Part shown: positions 1-8,687 of the stretch, one piece after another
How positions within the stretch are numbered: the stretch's first letter is position 1
Layout: each line of letters starts with the position of its first letter
DNA from: Limnobacter sp. CACIAM 66H1
GTDB lineage: Bacteria > Pseudomonadota > Gammaproteobacteria > Burkholderiales > Burkholderiaceae_B
Length of the DNA stretch: 49,451 nt
NCBI RefSeq assembly: GCF_001601825.1
Contig: NZ_LUJK01000022.1
Location: 1 to 49,451, forward strand
Direction of reading: 5' to 3'
Position numbers and translations under genes: made by a program
Notes under the pieces: generated by a model
What the model was told of the DNA's origin: nothing
What the model saw: only the letters and a program-made list of their open reading frames with translations
The model's database searches: none

Positions 1-43
1 ACTGGTGGCCTTGATTGATGACAAATTTGGCGAAGGCGAGTAA
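1..43 (+). CDS. ptsH: HPr phosphocarrier protein, C-terminal end only (partial)
   Basis: The first bases, read in the frame starting at base 2, give LVALIDDKFGEGE and a TAA stop. This is the usual ending of the HPr phosphocarrier of the phosphotransferase system. The stop lies three bases before the ptsI start, the standard ptsH-ptsI arrangement. The active-site histidine lies outside the window. The call rests on about 13 residues plus the neighbour. Confidence 0.8.
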   Translation, partial: LVALIDDKFGEGE

Positions 44-46
44 ACC

Positions 47-1798
47 ATGACCCTGGCCTTGCATGGCATTGCAGTATCAAGAGGCATTGCAGTCAGCCGA
101 GCCCTGGTTTGGGACACGGCGATGCGGGACATTCCCCGCAATCGCATTGAAAAAAAATCCGTTCGTTTCGAGAAAAAGAGATTCGACAACGCGGTCAAAC
201 GCGTCGCTGATGAGTTGGTTGAAATTCGCAGTCAAATTGCAGCTGACTCCCCTGCAGAGTTCGATGCGTTCCTGAACTTGCACAGTCTGATTCTGGCCGA
301 CCCGATTCTGTCCGAAGAGCCCAAAAACCTGATTCAAAGCAAGTTGATCAATGCCGAGTGGGCGCTGATCGAGCAAATGGAAGTGCTCTTGGAGCAGTTT
401 TCCGCCATTGAGGATGATTACTTCCGCGAGCGCAACAGCGATGTGCGTCAAGTGGTTGAGCGCATTCTGAAATCACTGCGAGGTCATGCCACAGCTCTGC
501 CCTTGCCTCCCGAGGGTGAGAATGAAGACCCCTGGCTGATTGTTGCGCACGATATTTCGCCAGCCGATATGGTGCAACTCAAAGGCCGCCGCGTGGGCGC
601 TTTCGTGACCGAGATGGGTGGTGCAACCTCTCACACCGCGATTGTGGCGCGCAGCCTTGGCATACCTGCGGTCGTGGGTGTGCCGCGCGCGCTCGAGTAT
701 GTGCACAACGGCGATTTGGTGGTGGTCGACGGCAAGGTAGGTGCCGTGTTTCTGGACCCCGCTGCGATGGTGGTGGACGAGTACCAGCGCAAACAGGCCA
801 TTTTGGCTTTGTCGCGCCAGCGCCTGAAGCGGCTGATTACCACCGAAGCGCGAACCCAATGCGGCCGTCGAATTGAGTTGCTGGCCAACATTGAATTGCC
901 CGAGGACGTGAAAGGCGTGGTGGATGCGGGGGCCGATGGTGTAGGCCTGTTCCGGTCCGAATTCCTGTTCATGAACCGCAAGGAATGGCCTTCTGAGGAT
1001 GAGCAGTATGAGGCGTACCGAAAGGTAATCAAGGCCATGAAAGGCAAGCCGGTCACAGTTCGGACACTGGATTTGGGCGCTGACAAAACCCTGCAGTTTG
1101 ATGGGGCCAACAGCAGTGCGCCACCTGTGTCCAGCACTTCAGCGCTGGGGTTGCGTTCCATTCGCTTCAGTTTGGCTGAGCCCGCCATATTTCTCACCCA
1201 AATTCGCGCCTTGTTGCGGGCTGCCAAGCATGGTCCGGTCAAAATCCTTTTGCCGATGCTCACCAACATTCGGGAAACCAAACAAGCTTTGGCCTACATT
1301 GATATGGCGCGTGAACAATTGCTCGAGCGCCGTTTTCAGGCCAATCAGGCCGTGCCAATCGGCGGCATGATCGAAGTGCCCGCGGCTGCGCTCAGCCTGC
1401 CGCATTTCTTGAATTATCTGGATTACGTGTCGATCGGCACCAACGATTTGATTCAATACACGCTGGCAGTTGACCGGGTCGATCACCAGGTGGCGCACTT
1501 GTACGACCCCCTCCACCCCGCGGTGTTAAGGCTTGTCTTTGAGGTCATCTCCAGCGCTGAAAAAGCGGGCGTGCCTGTGAGCGTATGTGGTGAAATGGCG
1601 GGCGATATTCGTCTGACCCGCTTGTTGCTGGGCATGGGCCTTACCCAGTATTCCATGCACCCGTCGCAGTTGTTGGATGTGAAAGAGTTGCTGCTGAAAA
1701 CCGATTTTGAGGCCACGCAAAAATTGGTCAAAAAAGTGACTCGGTCATTTGACATCGATAAAATTGATGCCCTGATGCATCAATTGCACGAAGACTGA
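47..1798 (+). CDS. ptsI: Phosphoenolpyruvate-protein phosphotransferase (enzyme I)
   Basis: Cytoplasmic enzyme I takes phosphate from phosphoenolpyruvate and passes it to HPr. At 583 residues it has the usual length of the family. The N-terminal HPr-interaction domain begins with LHGIAVSRGIAVSRA. The phospho-histidine loop GGATSHTAIVARSLGIP places the active-site His at residue 196. The C-terminal PEP-binding barrel carries GADGVGLFRSEFLFM (about 296-310), GTNDLIQYTLAVDR (about 464-477) and VCGEMAGD with the catalytic Cys at 514. It follows ptsH by three bases and is surely co-transcribed with it. No sugar permease is nearby. In Burkholderiales such systems often serve regulation rather than sugar uptake, which is inference here. 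Confidence 0.96.
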   Translation: MTLALHGIAVSRGIAVSRALVWDTAMRDIPRNRIEKKSVRFEKKRFDNAVKRVADELVEIRSQIAADSPAEFDAFLNLHSLILADPILSEEPKNLIQSKLINAEWALIEQMEVLLEQFSAIEDDYFRERNSDVRQVVERILKSLRGHATALPLPPEGENEDPWLIVAHDISPADMVQLKGRRVGAFVTEMGGATSHTAIVARSLGIPAVVGVPRALEYVHNGDLVVVDGKVGAVFLDPAAMVVDEYQRKQAILALSRQRLKRLITTEARTQCGRRIELLANIELPEDVKGVVDAGADGVGLFRSEFLFMNRKEWPSEDEQYEAYRKVIKAMKGKPVTVRTLDLGADKTLQFDGANSSAPPVSSTSALGLRSIRFSLAEPAIFLTQIRALLRAAKHGPVKILLPMLTNIRETKQALAYIDMAREQLLERRFQANQAVPIGGMIEVPAAALSLPHFLNYLDYVSIGTNDLIQYTLAVDRVDHQVAHLYDPLHPAVLRLVFEVISSAEKAGVPVSVCGEMAGDIRLTRLLLGMGLTQYSMHPSQLLDVKELLLKTDFEATQKLVKKVTRSFDIDKIDALMHQLHED

Positions 1799-1887
1799 TC
1801 CAGCAACCGGCCCGCCCTTAAAGCCCGTTTGCGATTTATACTCAAGGGCTTGCGAAAACCAACCACCAACCAAAGAAACGCCGTATT

Positions 1888-3024
1888 GTGTCTGCCAACC
1901 AGTCCGTGGGCTTCGTAAAGCCCGAGCTTATTGAATTTACTGCACCGCTGTTGCTGGAGTGCGGAAAATCCCTGCCCAGTTATTCGCTGATGGTTGAAAC
2001 GTATGGCACACTGAATGCCGAGAAAAGCAATGCTGTGCTGGTGTGCCACGCATTGAATGCCTCTCACCATGTGGCAGGTCTGTACGAAGGGCAAGACAAG
2101 AGTGAGGGCTGGTGGGACAACATGGTGGGCCCGGGAAAGCCGCTGGATACCAACCGGTTCTTCGTGATTGGCGTGAACAACCTGGGTTCATGCTTTGGTT
2201 CTACCGGCCCCAGCAGCATCAACCCGGAAACCGGTAAACCCTATGGCGCCGACTTTCCGTTTGTCACTGTTCAAGACTGGGTGAATGCGCAGGTGCGGCT
2301 GGCAGATTACTTTGGCATCGAAAAGTTTGCTGCAGTCATGGGGGGCAGCCTGGGCGGCATGCAGGCCCTGCAATGGAGCCTCAGCTACCCCGACCGCGTG
2401 GGTCACTGCATGGTGATTGCCTCAACTCCAAAGCTGAGCGCACAGAACATTGCCTTTAACGAAGTGGCGCGCCAGGCCATCGTGACCGATCCCGATTTTC
2501 ATGGCGGCAATTATTATGAGCACGGCGTGGTACCCAAGCGCGGTTTGCGACTGGCTCGAATGATTGGCCACATCACCTACTTGAGCGGCGACGACATGGC
2601 CGAAAAGTTTGGCCGCACCCTGCGCAACGGCGATTACAATTACGGGCTTGAGGTGGACTTCCAGGTGGAAAGCTACCTGCGCTACCAAGGCGACAAGTTT
2701 GCAGATTACTTTGATGCCAACACCTACTTGCTGATTACCAAAGCGCTCGATTATTTTGACCCCGCGCGCCACACGGGTGGCGACTTGGCCAAAGCGCTTG
2801 AAGCGGCCAAAGCCAAATTTTTACTGGTTAGCTTTACCACCGACTGGCGTTTTGCCCCCGAGCGAACCCGCGAAATCGTGGAGGCCCTCATGGCCAACCA
2901 GCGCGATGTCACTTACGCGGAAATTGACGCCCCACACGGTCACGATGCATTCTTGTTGACTGACGAGCGCTACCACAATGTGGTGCGTGGCTACTTTGAG
3001 CGCATTGCCAAGGAGCTTGCATGA
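1888..3024 (+). CDS. metX: Homoserine O-acyltransferase (MetX family)
   Basis: Alpha/beta-hydrolase-fold enzyme that acylates homoserine at the start of methionine synthesis. The nucleophile motif MGGSLGGMQ gives Ser154. Asp319 lies in TTDWRF and His352 in GHDAFL, completing the Ser-Asp-His triad. The start is GTG with only a weak upstream purine stretch. At 378 residues it has normal MetX length. The stop overlaps metW by four bases, a conserved pair in proteobacteria. Proteobacterial MetX proteins may use succinyl-CoA rather than acetyl-CoA, and I cannot decide the acyl donor by eye. Confidence 0.95.
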   Translation: MSANQSVGFVKPELIEFTAPLLLECGKSLPSYSLMVETYGTLNAEKSNAVLVCHALNASHHVAGLYEGQDKSEGWWDNMVGPGKPLDTNRFFVIGVNNLGSCFGSTGPSSINPETGKPYGADFPFVTVQDWVNAQVRLADYFGIEKFAAVMGGSLGGMQALQWSLSYPDRVGHCMVIASTPKLSAQNIAFNEVARQAIVTDPDFHGGNYYEHGVVPKRGLRLARMIGHITYLSGDDMAEKFGRTLRNGDYNYGLEVDFQVESYLRYQGDKFADYFDANTYLLITKALDYFDPARHTGGDLAKALEAAKAKFLLVSFTTDWRFAPERTREIVEALMANQRDVTYAEIDAPHGHDAFLLTDERYHNVVRGYFERIAKELA

Positions 3025-3662
3025 AAACACTGCACGCTGTTCGCCAAGACATACAACCGTTGCCCATCGCAGTGCCCCGGGCCGATCTCGATTTGATCGA
3101 AAGCTGGGTACCCATGGGCGCACGTGTACTCGATTTGGGTTGTGGTGATGGCTCATTTCTGGCCCGTTTGATGAAAACCCGCAAGGCGACCGGCTATGGC
3201 GTCGAAATCGACGACACCAATGTGCAGCGCAGCGTCGCCAACGGCATCAATGTCATTCAGCAAGATCTGGAAAAGGGTCTGGCCATGTTCGAGGACCATG
3301 CCTTTGATGTGGTGATTTTGTCGCAAACCCTGCAAGCCATGCACAACACCGAGCGAATCCTCAAAGAGATCGCCCGGGTTGGGAAAGAAGGCATCGTCAG
3401 CTTCCCCAATTTTGGTCATTGGTACCATGTGTGGTCGATTGCCTTGGGTCGTATGCCGGTGTCCAAACAGATGCCTTATCAGTGGTACAACACCCCGAAT
3501 ATCCACCTGTGCACCCCCAAGGATTTTGAAGCGCTGGTTGCTCAAATCGGACATAAAGTACTGGGCAAACAACTTTTTTTGAACGGTGAGCCTGTTGAAT
3601 TGTTGGGCAATTTGCGCAGCACTTTGGCGGTTTATCGTTTCAAGCCCCAGTTTGCCAACTAG
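3021..3662 (+). CDS. metW: MetW, methyltransferase-fold partner of MetX
   Basis: A 213-residue SAM-dependent-methyltransferase-fold protein of the MetW family, which is encoded next to MetX and associated with methionine synthesis. The SAM-binding glycine motif [15 protein letters not shown] is near residues 35-49. The family-typical stretch [11 protein letters not shown] lies in the middle. It begins ATGA over the metX stop, so translation is probably coupled. The biochemical role of MetW is less settled than that of MetX. Confidence 0.93.
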   Translation: MKTLHAVRQDIQPLPIAVPRADLDLIESWVPMGARVLDLGCGDGSFLARLMKTRKATGYGVEIDDTNVQRSVANGINVIQQDLEKGLAMFEDHAFDVVILSQTLQAMHNTERILKEIARVGKEGIVSFPNFGHWYHVWSIALGRMPVSKQMPYQWYNTPNIHLCTPKDFEALVAQIGHKVLGKQLFLNGEPVELLGNLRSTLAVYRFKPQFAN

Positions 3663-3671
3663 GCCAACTTC

Positions 3672-4001
3672 ATGAAAAGCCCGCAACCCACCCCGCTTGA
3701 AAACGAGTATTGGCGGCAGGTTAAACGAATCACCCATCGATTACTGGTGGTGTGGATTGGGCTGATTCTTGGTGTGGTTCTGTTTATTCCCCAACTCGGT
3801 ATCACGGTGTATGGGGTTCCCTTGACTTACTGGGTCATCTCCAGTGTGCTGCTTTTGAGTTTTTTAGGATTGGTGGCCTGCTACGCGTGGCGCATGGATA
3901 GGTTAGAATTGAAATTCAAACGAGCGGTGGAAAACAACCGCAACTATCTTGGAGACACGAATGAAGAGCAGCACCGGCGAGGTGGGAAAGCCCCTCACTG
4001 A
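3672..4001 (+). CDS. Small two-helix membrane protein, DUF4212-like
   Basis: A 109-residue protein with two hydrophobic segments (about 23-45 and 52-76), starting ten bases after metW. The pattern YWRQ, then GVPLTYW between the helices, then YAWRMDRLELKF after the second helix resembles DUF4212. That family is normally the small subunit beside a sodium/solute symporter of the acetate-permease type. No symporter gene is adjacent. The 3' end runs 41 bases into the probable icmF start, so co-translation with icmF is likely. The family call is from memory of the pattern. Confidence 0.6.
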   Translation: MKSPQPTPLENEYWRQVKRITHRLLVVWIGLILGVVLFIPQLGITVYGVPLTYWVISSVLLLSFLGLVACYAWRMDRLELKFKRAVENNRNYLGDTNEEQHRRGGKAPH

Positions 4002-7000
4002 CACCAAAGGCACGCCACTGCGTTTTGTAACCGGTTCGTCCCTGTTTGACGGACACGATGCAGCAATCAATATGATTCGCCGTTTGTTGCAAAGCCAAGG
4101 TGCTGAAGTCATTCACTTGGGGCACAACCGTTCCGTTCAGGAATTGGTGGACGCCGCTATACAGGAAGATGCCGACGGCCTGGCCGTGAGCTCCTATCAA
4201 GGCGGGCACAATGAATTTTTCAAATACATGGTGGACGAGCTAAAAGCTCAAAACGCCGGCCATATTCAGGTGTTTGGCGGCGGCGGTGGTGTAATTTTGC
4301 CCGCCGAAATCGAAGCCCTTCAAGCCTATGGTGTGAATCGGATTTACAGCCCCCAAGATGGCCAGAAAATGGGCCTGGAGGGCATGATCGGCGACATGAT
4401 CGCCCGCGCGGCACAAGTGCGCGATGCCCGCAAAAAGATTGACACGGCTTGCACACCTCAAAGCATCAAGGCCTTGGCCAACGACTGGCCGCTGCTGACC
4501 CAACTGATTACCCGCCTTGAGCGTGACGAAGTGCCTGCTGCCGATTTGGAAGTGATTCGCGAGCAAGCCAAAGCCAGTAAAACCCCAGTGTTGGGCATTA
4601 CCGGTACGGGTGGCGCAGGCAAGTCGAGCCTGACTGATGAGCTGATTCGCCGCCTGCGCATGGACCATGGTGATGACCTGACCATTGGCGTGGTGTGTGT
4701 AGACCCTTCCCGCCGTAAAACCGGCGGTGCATTGCTGGGCGATCGCATCCGGATGAATGCCATTGGCCCTTGGGCTGGCAATGGCCCCAAAGTATTCATG
4801 CGCTCACTGGCCACCCGCGATTCCGCTCAGGAAGTACCCGCTACTCTGCCAGATATTATTGCCTTGTGTCGCGCTACGGGTTTTGATGTGGTGCTGATTG
4901 AAACTCCGGGCATTGGCCAGGGCGATGCGGCCATCGTGCCGCATGTGGATTTCAGCCTGTATGTGATGACACCGGAATACGGTGCAGCCAGCCAGCTTGA
5001 AAAAATCGACATGCTGGATTTTGCCGATTTTGTGGCGGTGAACAAATTTGACCGCAAGGGCGCACTCGATGCCCTGCGGGATGTGTGCAAACAGGTGCAG
5101 CGTAACCGCATGGCTTTTACCAGCATGCCCGACACCATGCCTGTGTACGGCACGCTGGCCAGCCGGTTTAACGACGATGGTGTCAGCGCCCTGTATAAAG
5201 CATTGCGCGCAGCCCTGCCCATTGCCAAGCCTTCCAAAGGCTTGTTCAATTCAATCGACACCAAACATTCCACCACCCTGAAAGCCGTAGTGCCTTCCGA
5301 GCGCGTGCGTTATCTGGCTGAAATCGCACAGGCTGTACGCAGTTACAAGGCGCAAGTACAAAAAGACGTGGCTGCAGTGTACGACCTGGAATGCATGCAA
5401 CGTGCCCAAGCCCTATTGCTTGAACACAAGCCTGACAAAACCAAGGCGGTGGAAGCGCTGGATGACATTGTCGAACTGACGAACACTCGAATCAGCATGG
5501 CTGCGCAAAAGGCCATGAAAGACTATTCAAAGCTGACTGAGGGTTACCAAGGCGACACGCTGACCTATGAAGTGCGCGGCAAGGCCCTGCAAGCACCGTT
5601 GACCGTGACTTCGCTCAGTGGCCTGAAAATCAATCGCGTCAGTCTGCCCAAGTTCACCAGTCGGGCCGACCTGCTGAAATTCGTGATGCTGGAAAACCTG
5701 CCGGGTTATTTCCCCTTCACCGCAGGCGTGTTCCCCGTGAAGCGGGAAGGCGAGGACCCTACCCGCATGTTTGCCGGTGAGGGCGACCCCGCACGCACCA
5801 ACCGCCGTTTCAAAATGCTCAGCGGTGCAAGCGATGCCAAGCGATTGTCGACTGCATTTGATTCAGTCACCTTGTATGGTTTCGACCCTGACCTGCGCCC
5901 CGACATTTACGGCAAGGTGGGCACCAGCGGTGTAAGTGTGGCCACGCTAGACGACATGAAAGTGTTGTACAGCGGCTTTGATTTGTGCGCCCCCAGCACC
6001 AGCGTGTCCATGACCATCAACGGCCCTGCACCCAGTATTTTGGCCATGTTCCTGAACACCGCCATTGATCAGCAGGTGGACCTGTTCACAGCCAAAAACA
6101 AGCGCGCACCGAATGCGGATGAATATGCAAACATCAAGGCCAGCACCTTGAAGGCAGTGCGCGGCACCGTGCAAGCGGACATTTTGAAAGAAGATCAAGG
6201 CCAGAACACTTGTATTTTCTCGACTGAATTCAGCCTGCGCGTGATGGGCGACATTCAGCAATACTTCATCGACCACGAAGTGCGTAACTTCTACAGCGTG
6301 TCGATCAGCGGTTATCACATTGCCGAGGCCGGGGCCAACCCGATTTCGCAACTTGCCTTTACGCTTTCGAACGGCTTCACATTCGTGGAAGCCTATTTGG
6401 CGCGTGGCATGAAGATCGACGACTTTGCGCCGAACTTGAGCTTCTTCTTCAGCAATGGCATGGACCCCGAATACACCGTGCTGGGTCGCGTGGCCCGTCG
6501 CATTTGGGCCATTGCCATGCGCGACCGTTACGGTGCAAGCGACCGCAGCCAGAAGTTGAAATATCACATCCAAACCAGTGGTCGAAGCCTGCACGCACAG
6601 GAAATCGCATTCAACGACATACGCACCACCTTGCAAGCCTTGATTGCCGTATATGACAACTGCAATAGCCTTCACACCAACGCCTATGACGAGGCCGTGA
6701 CCACGCCAACCGAGGAAAGCGTACGCCGGGCCATGGCCATTCAGTTGATCATCAACAAGGAATGGGGCTTGGCGAAAAATGAAAACTCAAGCCAAGGAGC
6801 TTTCATTATTGAAGAGCTCACTGAATTGGTGGAAGAAGCTGTGTTGGCTGAACTGGACCGCATCAGCGAACGCGGCGGTGTGTTGGGTGCCATGGAAACA
6901 GGCTACCAGCGCAGCAAAATCCAGGAAGAGTCGATGCATTATGAAATCCAGAAGCATGACGGCACCTTGCCAATTGTGGGTGTGAATACTTTCACCAACC

Positions 7001-7263
7001 CCAATGACAACGCCGATTCCTTGAACTCGCTCGAGCTTGCGCGTGCTACTGAAGAAGAAAAACAAAGCCAGTTGAAACGCTTGGCCGAATTCCAGCAAAA
7101 GCATGCCGCCGAAAGCGGGCCAATGCTGGAGCGTCTGAAGCAGACTGCCATGGACGGCGGCAACGTGTTTGAGGTGCTGGTGGATGCTGTTCGAGTGTGT
7201 TCACTTGGCCAGATTACTCAAGCGCTGTTCGAAGTGGGTGGAAAGTACCGCAGGTCGATGTAA
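3961..7263 (+). CDS. icmF: Fused isobutyryl-CoA mutase (IcmF)
   Basis: A single-chain adenosylcobalamin mutase that interconverts isobutyryl-CoA and n-butyryl-CoA, with its own G-protein chaperone domain. Domains run in the IcmF order. An N-terminal B12-binding domain has SLFDGHDAAIN (His32 as cobalt ligand). A MeaI-type GTPase follows with P-loop GTGGAGKSS (about 214-222). A large mutase barrel forms the C-terminal half. I chose ATG at 3961, with GGAG seven bases upstream, over an in-frame TTG at 3949, giving 1100 residues. Related IcmF enzymes can act on other branched acyl-CoAs, so the exact substrate is open. The stop is immediately followed by repeat copy A. Confidence 0.93.
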   Translation: MKSSTGEVGKPLTDTKGTPLRFVTGSSLFDGHDAAINMIRRLLQSQGAEVIHLGHNRSVQELVDAAIQEDADGLAVSSYQGGHNEFFKYMVDELKAQNAGHIQVFGGGGGVILPAEIEALQAYGVNRIYSPQDGQKMGLEGMIGDMIARAAQVRDARKKIDTACTPQSIKALANDWPLLTQLITRLERDEVPAADLEVIREQAKASKTPVLGITGTGGAGKSSLTDELIRRLRMDHGDDLTIGVVCVDPSRRKTGGALLGDRIRMNAIGPWAGNGPKVFMRSLATRDSAQEVPATLPDIIALCRATGFDVVLIETPGIGQGDAAIVPHVDFSLYVMTPEYGAASQLEKIDMLDFADFVAVNKFDRKGALDALRDVCKQVQRNRMAFTSMPDTMPVYGTLASRFNDDGVSALYKALRAALPIAKPSKGLFNSIDTKHSTTLKAVVPSERVRYLAEIAQAVRSYKAQVQKDVAAVYDLECMQRAQALLLEHKPDKTKAVEALDDIVELTNTRISMAAQKAMKDYSKLTEGYQGDTLTYEVRGKALQAPLTVTSLSGLKINRVSLPKFTSRADLLKFVMLENLPGYFPFTAGVFPVKREGEDPTRMFAGEGDPARTNRRFKMLSGASDAKRLSTAFDSVTLYGFDPDLRPDIYGKVGTSGVSVATLDDMKVLYSGFDLCAPSTSVSMTINGPAPSILAMFLNTAIDQQVDLFTAKNKRAPNADEYANIKASTLKAVRGTVQADILKEDQGQNTCIFSTEFSLRVMGDIQQYFIDHEVRNFYSVSISGYHIAEAGANPISQLAFTLSNGFTFVEAYLARGMKIDDFAPNLSFFFSNGMDPEYTVLGRVARRIWAIAMRDRYGASDRSQKLKYHIQTSGRSLHAQEIAFNDIRTTLQALIAVYDNCNSLHTNAYDEAVTTPTEESVRRAMAIQLIINKEWGLAKNENSSQGAFIIEELTELVEEAVLAELDRISERGGVLGAMETGYQRSKIQEESMHYEIQKHDGTLPIVGVNTFTNPNDNADSLNSLELARATEEEKQSQLKRLAEFQQKHAAESGPMLERLKQTAMDGGNVFEVLVDAVRVCSLGQITQALFEVGGKYRRSM

Positions 7264-7355
7264 AGTGCTGCGGTTTTGGCTCAACTCGGCGTGGGTACCT
7301 TGTGTCGCACAGGGCTGGTTGATTGGAAGCTGAACTTGAAGGATCGCCGTTGCCC

Positions 7356-7485
7356 GAAAACTTGGCATTTCGGCTTGTCGTCTTGAGCCTGCACTAAGCC
7401 AAGCCCTCCAAAAGTCACGGTCGGGTCTTGGCTTTCGCGCCAGGGCGCGATCGTTGGTCTCGGCGCGCCAAGCCGGCAAGTTTTC
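7356..7485. other. Hairpin module 1 of repeat copy A
   Basis: A long imperfect inverted repeat. GAAAACTTG (7356-7364) is complementary to CAAGTTTTC (7477-7485), followed inward by CGGCTT (7371-7376) with AAGCCG (7470-7475). Inside are two smaller hairpins. CCAAGCCC (7399-7406) pairs with GGGTCTTGG (7423-7431) with one bulged T. CGCGCC (7436-7441) pairs with GGCGCG (7444-7449). The architecture matches module 2. Whether it acts as RNA or as single-stranded DNA cannot be told. Confidence 0.75.
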
Positions 7486-7521
7486 TGACTGGTCATCGTG
7501 CGACCCATTGCAAGTTCAGCC

Positions 7522-7723
7522 GCCCAATCGGCGTCGGTGTTTCGATCGCCTCGCCTTCAAGAAAACCTGCCCTTGCGTGCCGAGCAGTGCCGGTGTTGCC
7601 CGGCATGGGCAACAGAGAACGGACCCGACCCGCTTTTTTGGAGGGCCGTTCTCAGGCATCGCGAGGCTCAGCAAGGGGAGTACAGGTTTTCTGGCGAGAG
7701 ATCGGAACCCAAGCCGATCGGGC
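7522..7723. other. Hairpin module 2 of repeat copy A
   Basis: Nested complementary pairs converge on a variable centre. GCCCAATCGGC (7522-7532) pairs with GCCGATCGGGC (7713-7723) with one mismatch. CGATC (7543-7547) pairs with GATCG (7700-7704). TCGCC (7551-7555) pairs with GGCGA (7693-7697). GAAAACCTG (7561-7569) pairs with CAGGTTTTC (7683-7691). CCCTTGC (7570-7576) pairs with GCAAGGG (7671-7677). Two hairpins sit inside: GTTGCCC/GGGCAAC (7595-7613) and GAGAACGG/CCGTTCTC (7615-7653). The closing stems are the same in copy B but the inner arms are not. Confidence 0.78.
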
Positions 7724-7851
7724 TAATCAAGATCGACGCGTTATCGGAACCCAAGCCGATCGGGCTAATCAAGATCGACGCGTTATCGGAACCCAAGCCG
7801 ATCGGGCTAATCAAGATCGACGCGTTATCGGAACCCAAGCCGAGTGGGCTA
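7701..7851. repeat. 42-bp tandem repeat array, 3.6 copies
   Basis: Units begin at 7701, 7743, 7785 and 7827 (the last is partial and diverged). Each unit starts ATCGGAACCCAAGCCGATCG and contains the palindrome CCGATCGG. The first unit is the 3' strand of the outer stem of module 2, so the array offers three extra near-copies of that pairing strand. The period is divisible by three and stop-free in some frames, which makes spurious open frames of 14-residue repeats. Copy B has no such array, only one further diverged half-unit. Confidence 0.92.
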
Positions 7852-7918
7852 AAAAAAACAGCGCTCGTACTTTGCGATAAAATAAAAACCTCGCCGTAAG
7901 TACTCACCAAGCAGCACC

Positions 7919-8578
7919 ATGAAACTCAACGCCGATCTTTCCCAACGCGCGGTCGTCAACAGCAACAATGTCGACTGGGTCGCCTCTCCAGCCCCCGGAG
8001 TATGGCGCAAACCATTGGAACGCGATGGCGATGAAGTGGCGCGTTTAACCTCGATTGTGCGTTACGACCCAGGCTGCGCATTTCCTGAACACGAGCATGG
8101 CGGCGGCGAAGAATTCTTCGTACTTGAAGGCACCTTCGAAGATGAATTTGGCGCGTACCCAGCGGGCACATTTGTGAAGAATCCCGTGGGCACCAAGCAT
8201 TCTCCCAAGTCCACAGAAGGCTGCACAATTCTCGTGAAGCTTCGCCACATGCGGCCAGAGGATCAAACACCGGTTGTCATCGATACCCACCAGGCCGAAT
8301 GGCGGCAGGGCTTGGTACCGGGCTTGAAGGTCATGCCGCTGGACAGCTTCGAGACCCGTCACACCGCGCTGGTGAAGTGGGCTCCCGAAACCTATTTCAA
8401 CATGCATCGCCACATGGGCGGCGAAGAAATTTTTGTGCTTGAAGGCGTGTTCTCAGATGAGCATGGCGACTACCCCGCAGGGACCTGGATACGCAGCCCA
8501 CATGCCAGCGTACATACACCTTTCAGCAAACCAGGTTGCACCATTCTTGTCCGTACGGGTCATTTGATCGACGCATAA
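7919..8578 (+). CDS. Double-cupin protein, ChrR-cupin-like
   Basis: A 219-residue cytoplasmic protein made of two similar cupin halves. The first has HEHGGGEEFFVLEGTFEDE and a PAGTFVKNP turn (about 59-90). The second has MHRHMGGEEIFVLEGVFSDE and PAGTWIRSP (about 161-195). The paired His and Glu residues in each half are the usual cupin metal ligands. The repeats resemble the cupin domain of the ChrR anti-sigma factor. No sigma factor gene is adjacent and no zinc-binding anti-sigma domain is present, so it is more likely a stand-alone enzyme or sensor. The substrate is unknown. Confidence 0.8.
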   Translation: MKLNADLSQRAVVNSNNVDWVASPAPGVWRKPLERDGDEVARLTSIVRYDPGCAFPEHEHGGGEEFFVLEGTFEDEFGAYPAGTFVKNPVGTKHSPKSTEGCTILVKLRHMRPEDQTPVVIDTHQAEWRQGLVPGLKVMPLDSFETRHTALVKWAPETYFNMHRHMGGEEIFVLEGVFSDEHGDYPAGTWIRSPHASVHTPFSKPGCTILVRTGHLIDA

Positions 8579-8687
8579 CAAACTGGCACTGATTGTGTCA
8601 GTTTGGTGACTTGTCTCTTAGTAGGTTTCACCTCATCTTAAGCACCAGCAGCTTGGTAACAGTACCAAACCCAATTGGACTGTCGCC

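Larger units (their letters stand above)
7264..7853. repeat. Dispersed structured repeat, copy A
   Basis: A gene-free stretch filling the gap between icmF and the cupin gene. It is related in direct orientation to 36543-37120. Similarity starts just after the icmF stop at about two-thirds identity. It becomes identical by my reading over 7351-7520 (equal to 36630-36799), then continues with differences. Identity returns at 7682-7723 (equal to 37010-37051). The open frames inside are not conserved as protein between the copies outside the identical block. The region is dominated by inverted repeats, described in the next entries. Confidence 0.9.

Noticed and set aside
47-110. Odd internal duplication GIAVSRGIAVSR at the start of enzyme I
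   Set aside because: Enzyme I proteins normally begin with a GIPVSRGIAIGRA-like sequence. It is the family norm.
7201-7479. Minus-strand frame starting MPAWRAETNDRALARK, found in both repeat copies (also 36561-36758)
   Set aside because: The shared part lies in the identical DNA block. Outside it the two frames diverge without protein-like conservation, so there is no evidence of coding.
7356-7723. Integron attC sites, group II intron or retron
   Set aside because: No GTTRRRY-type core, no integrase, and no reverse transcriptase gene in the window. The structure resembles these only in being a long hairpin.
7701-7851. CRISPR array
   Set aside because: Units are head-to-tail without unique spacers, and no cas gene is present.
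7428-7899. Open frames with 14-residue repeats across the tandem array
   Set aside because: The 42-bp period makes several frames open at once, and there is no ribosome site or conserved protein between the repeat copies. The open frames are a by-product of the repeat.
7919-8578. ChrR anti-sigma factor
   Set aside because: Only the cupin part is alike. The zinc-binding anti-sigma domain and a partner sigma factor gene are missing.
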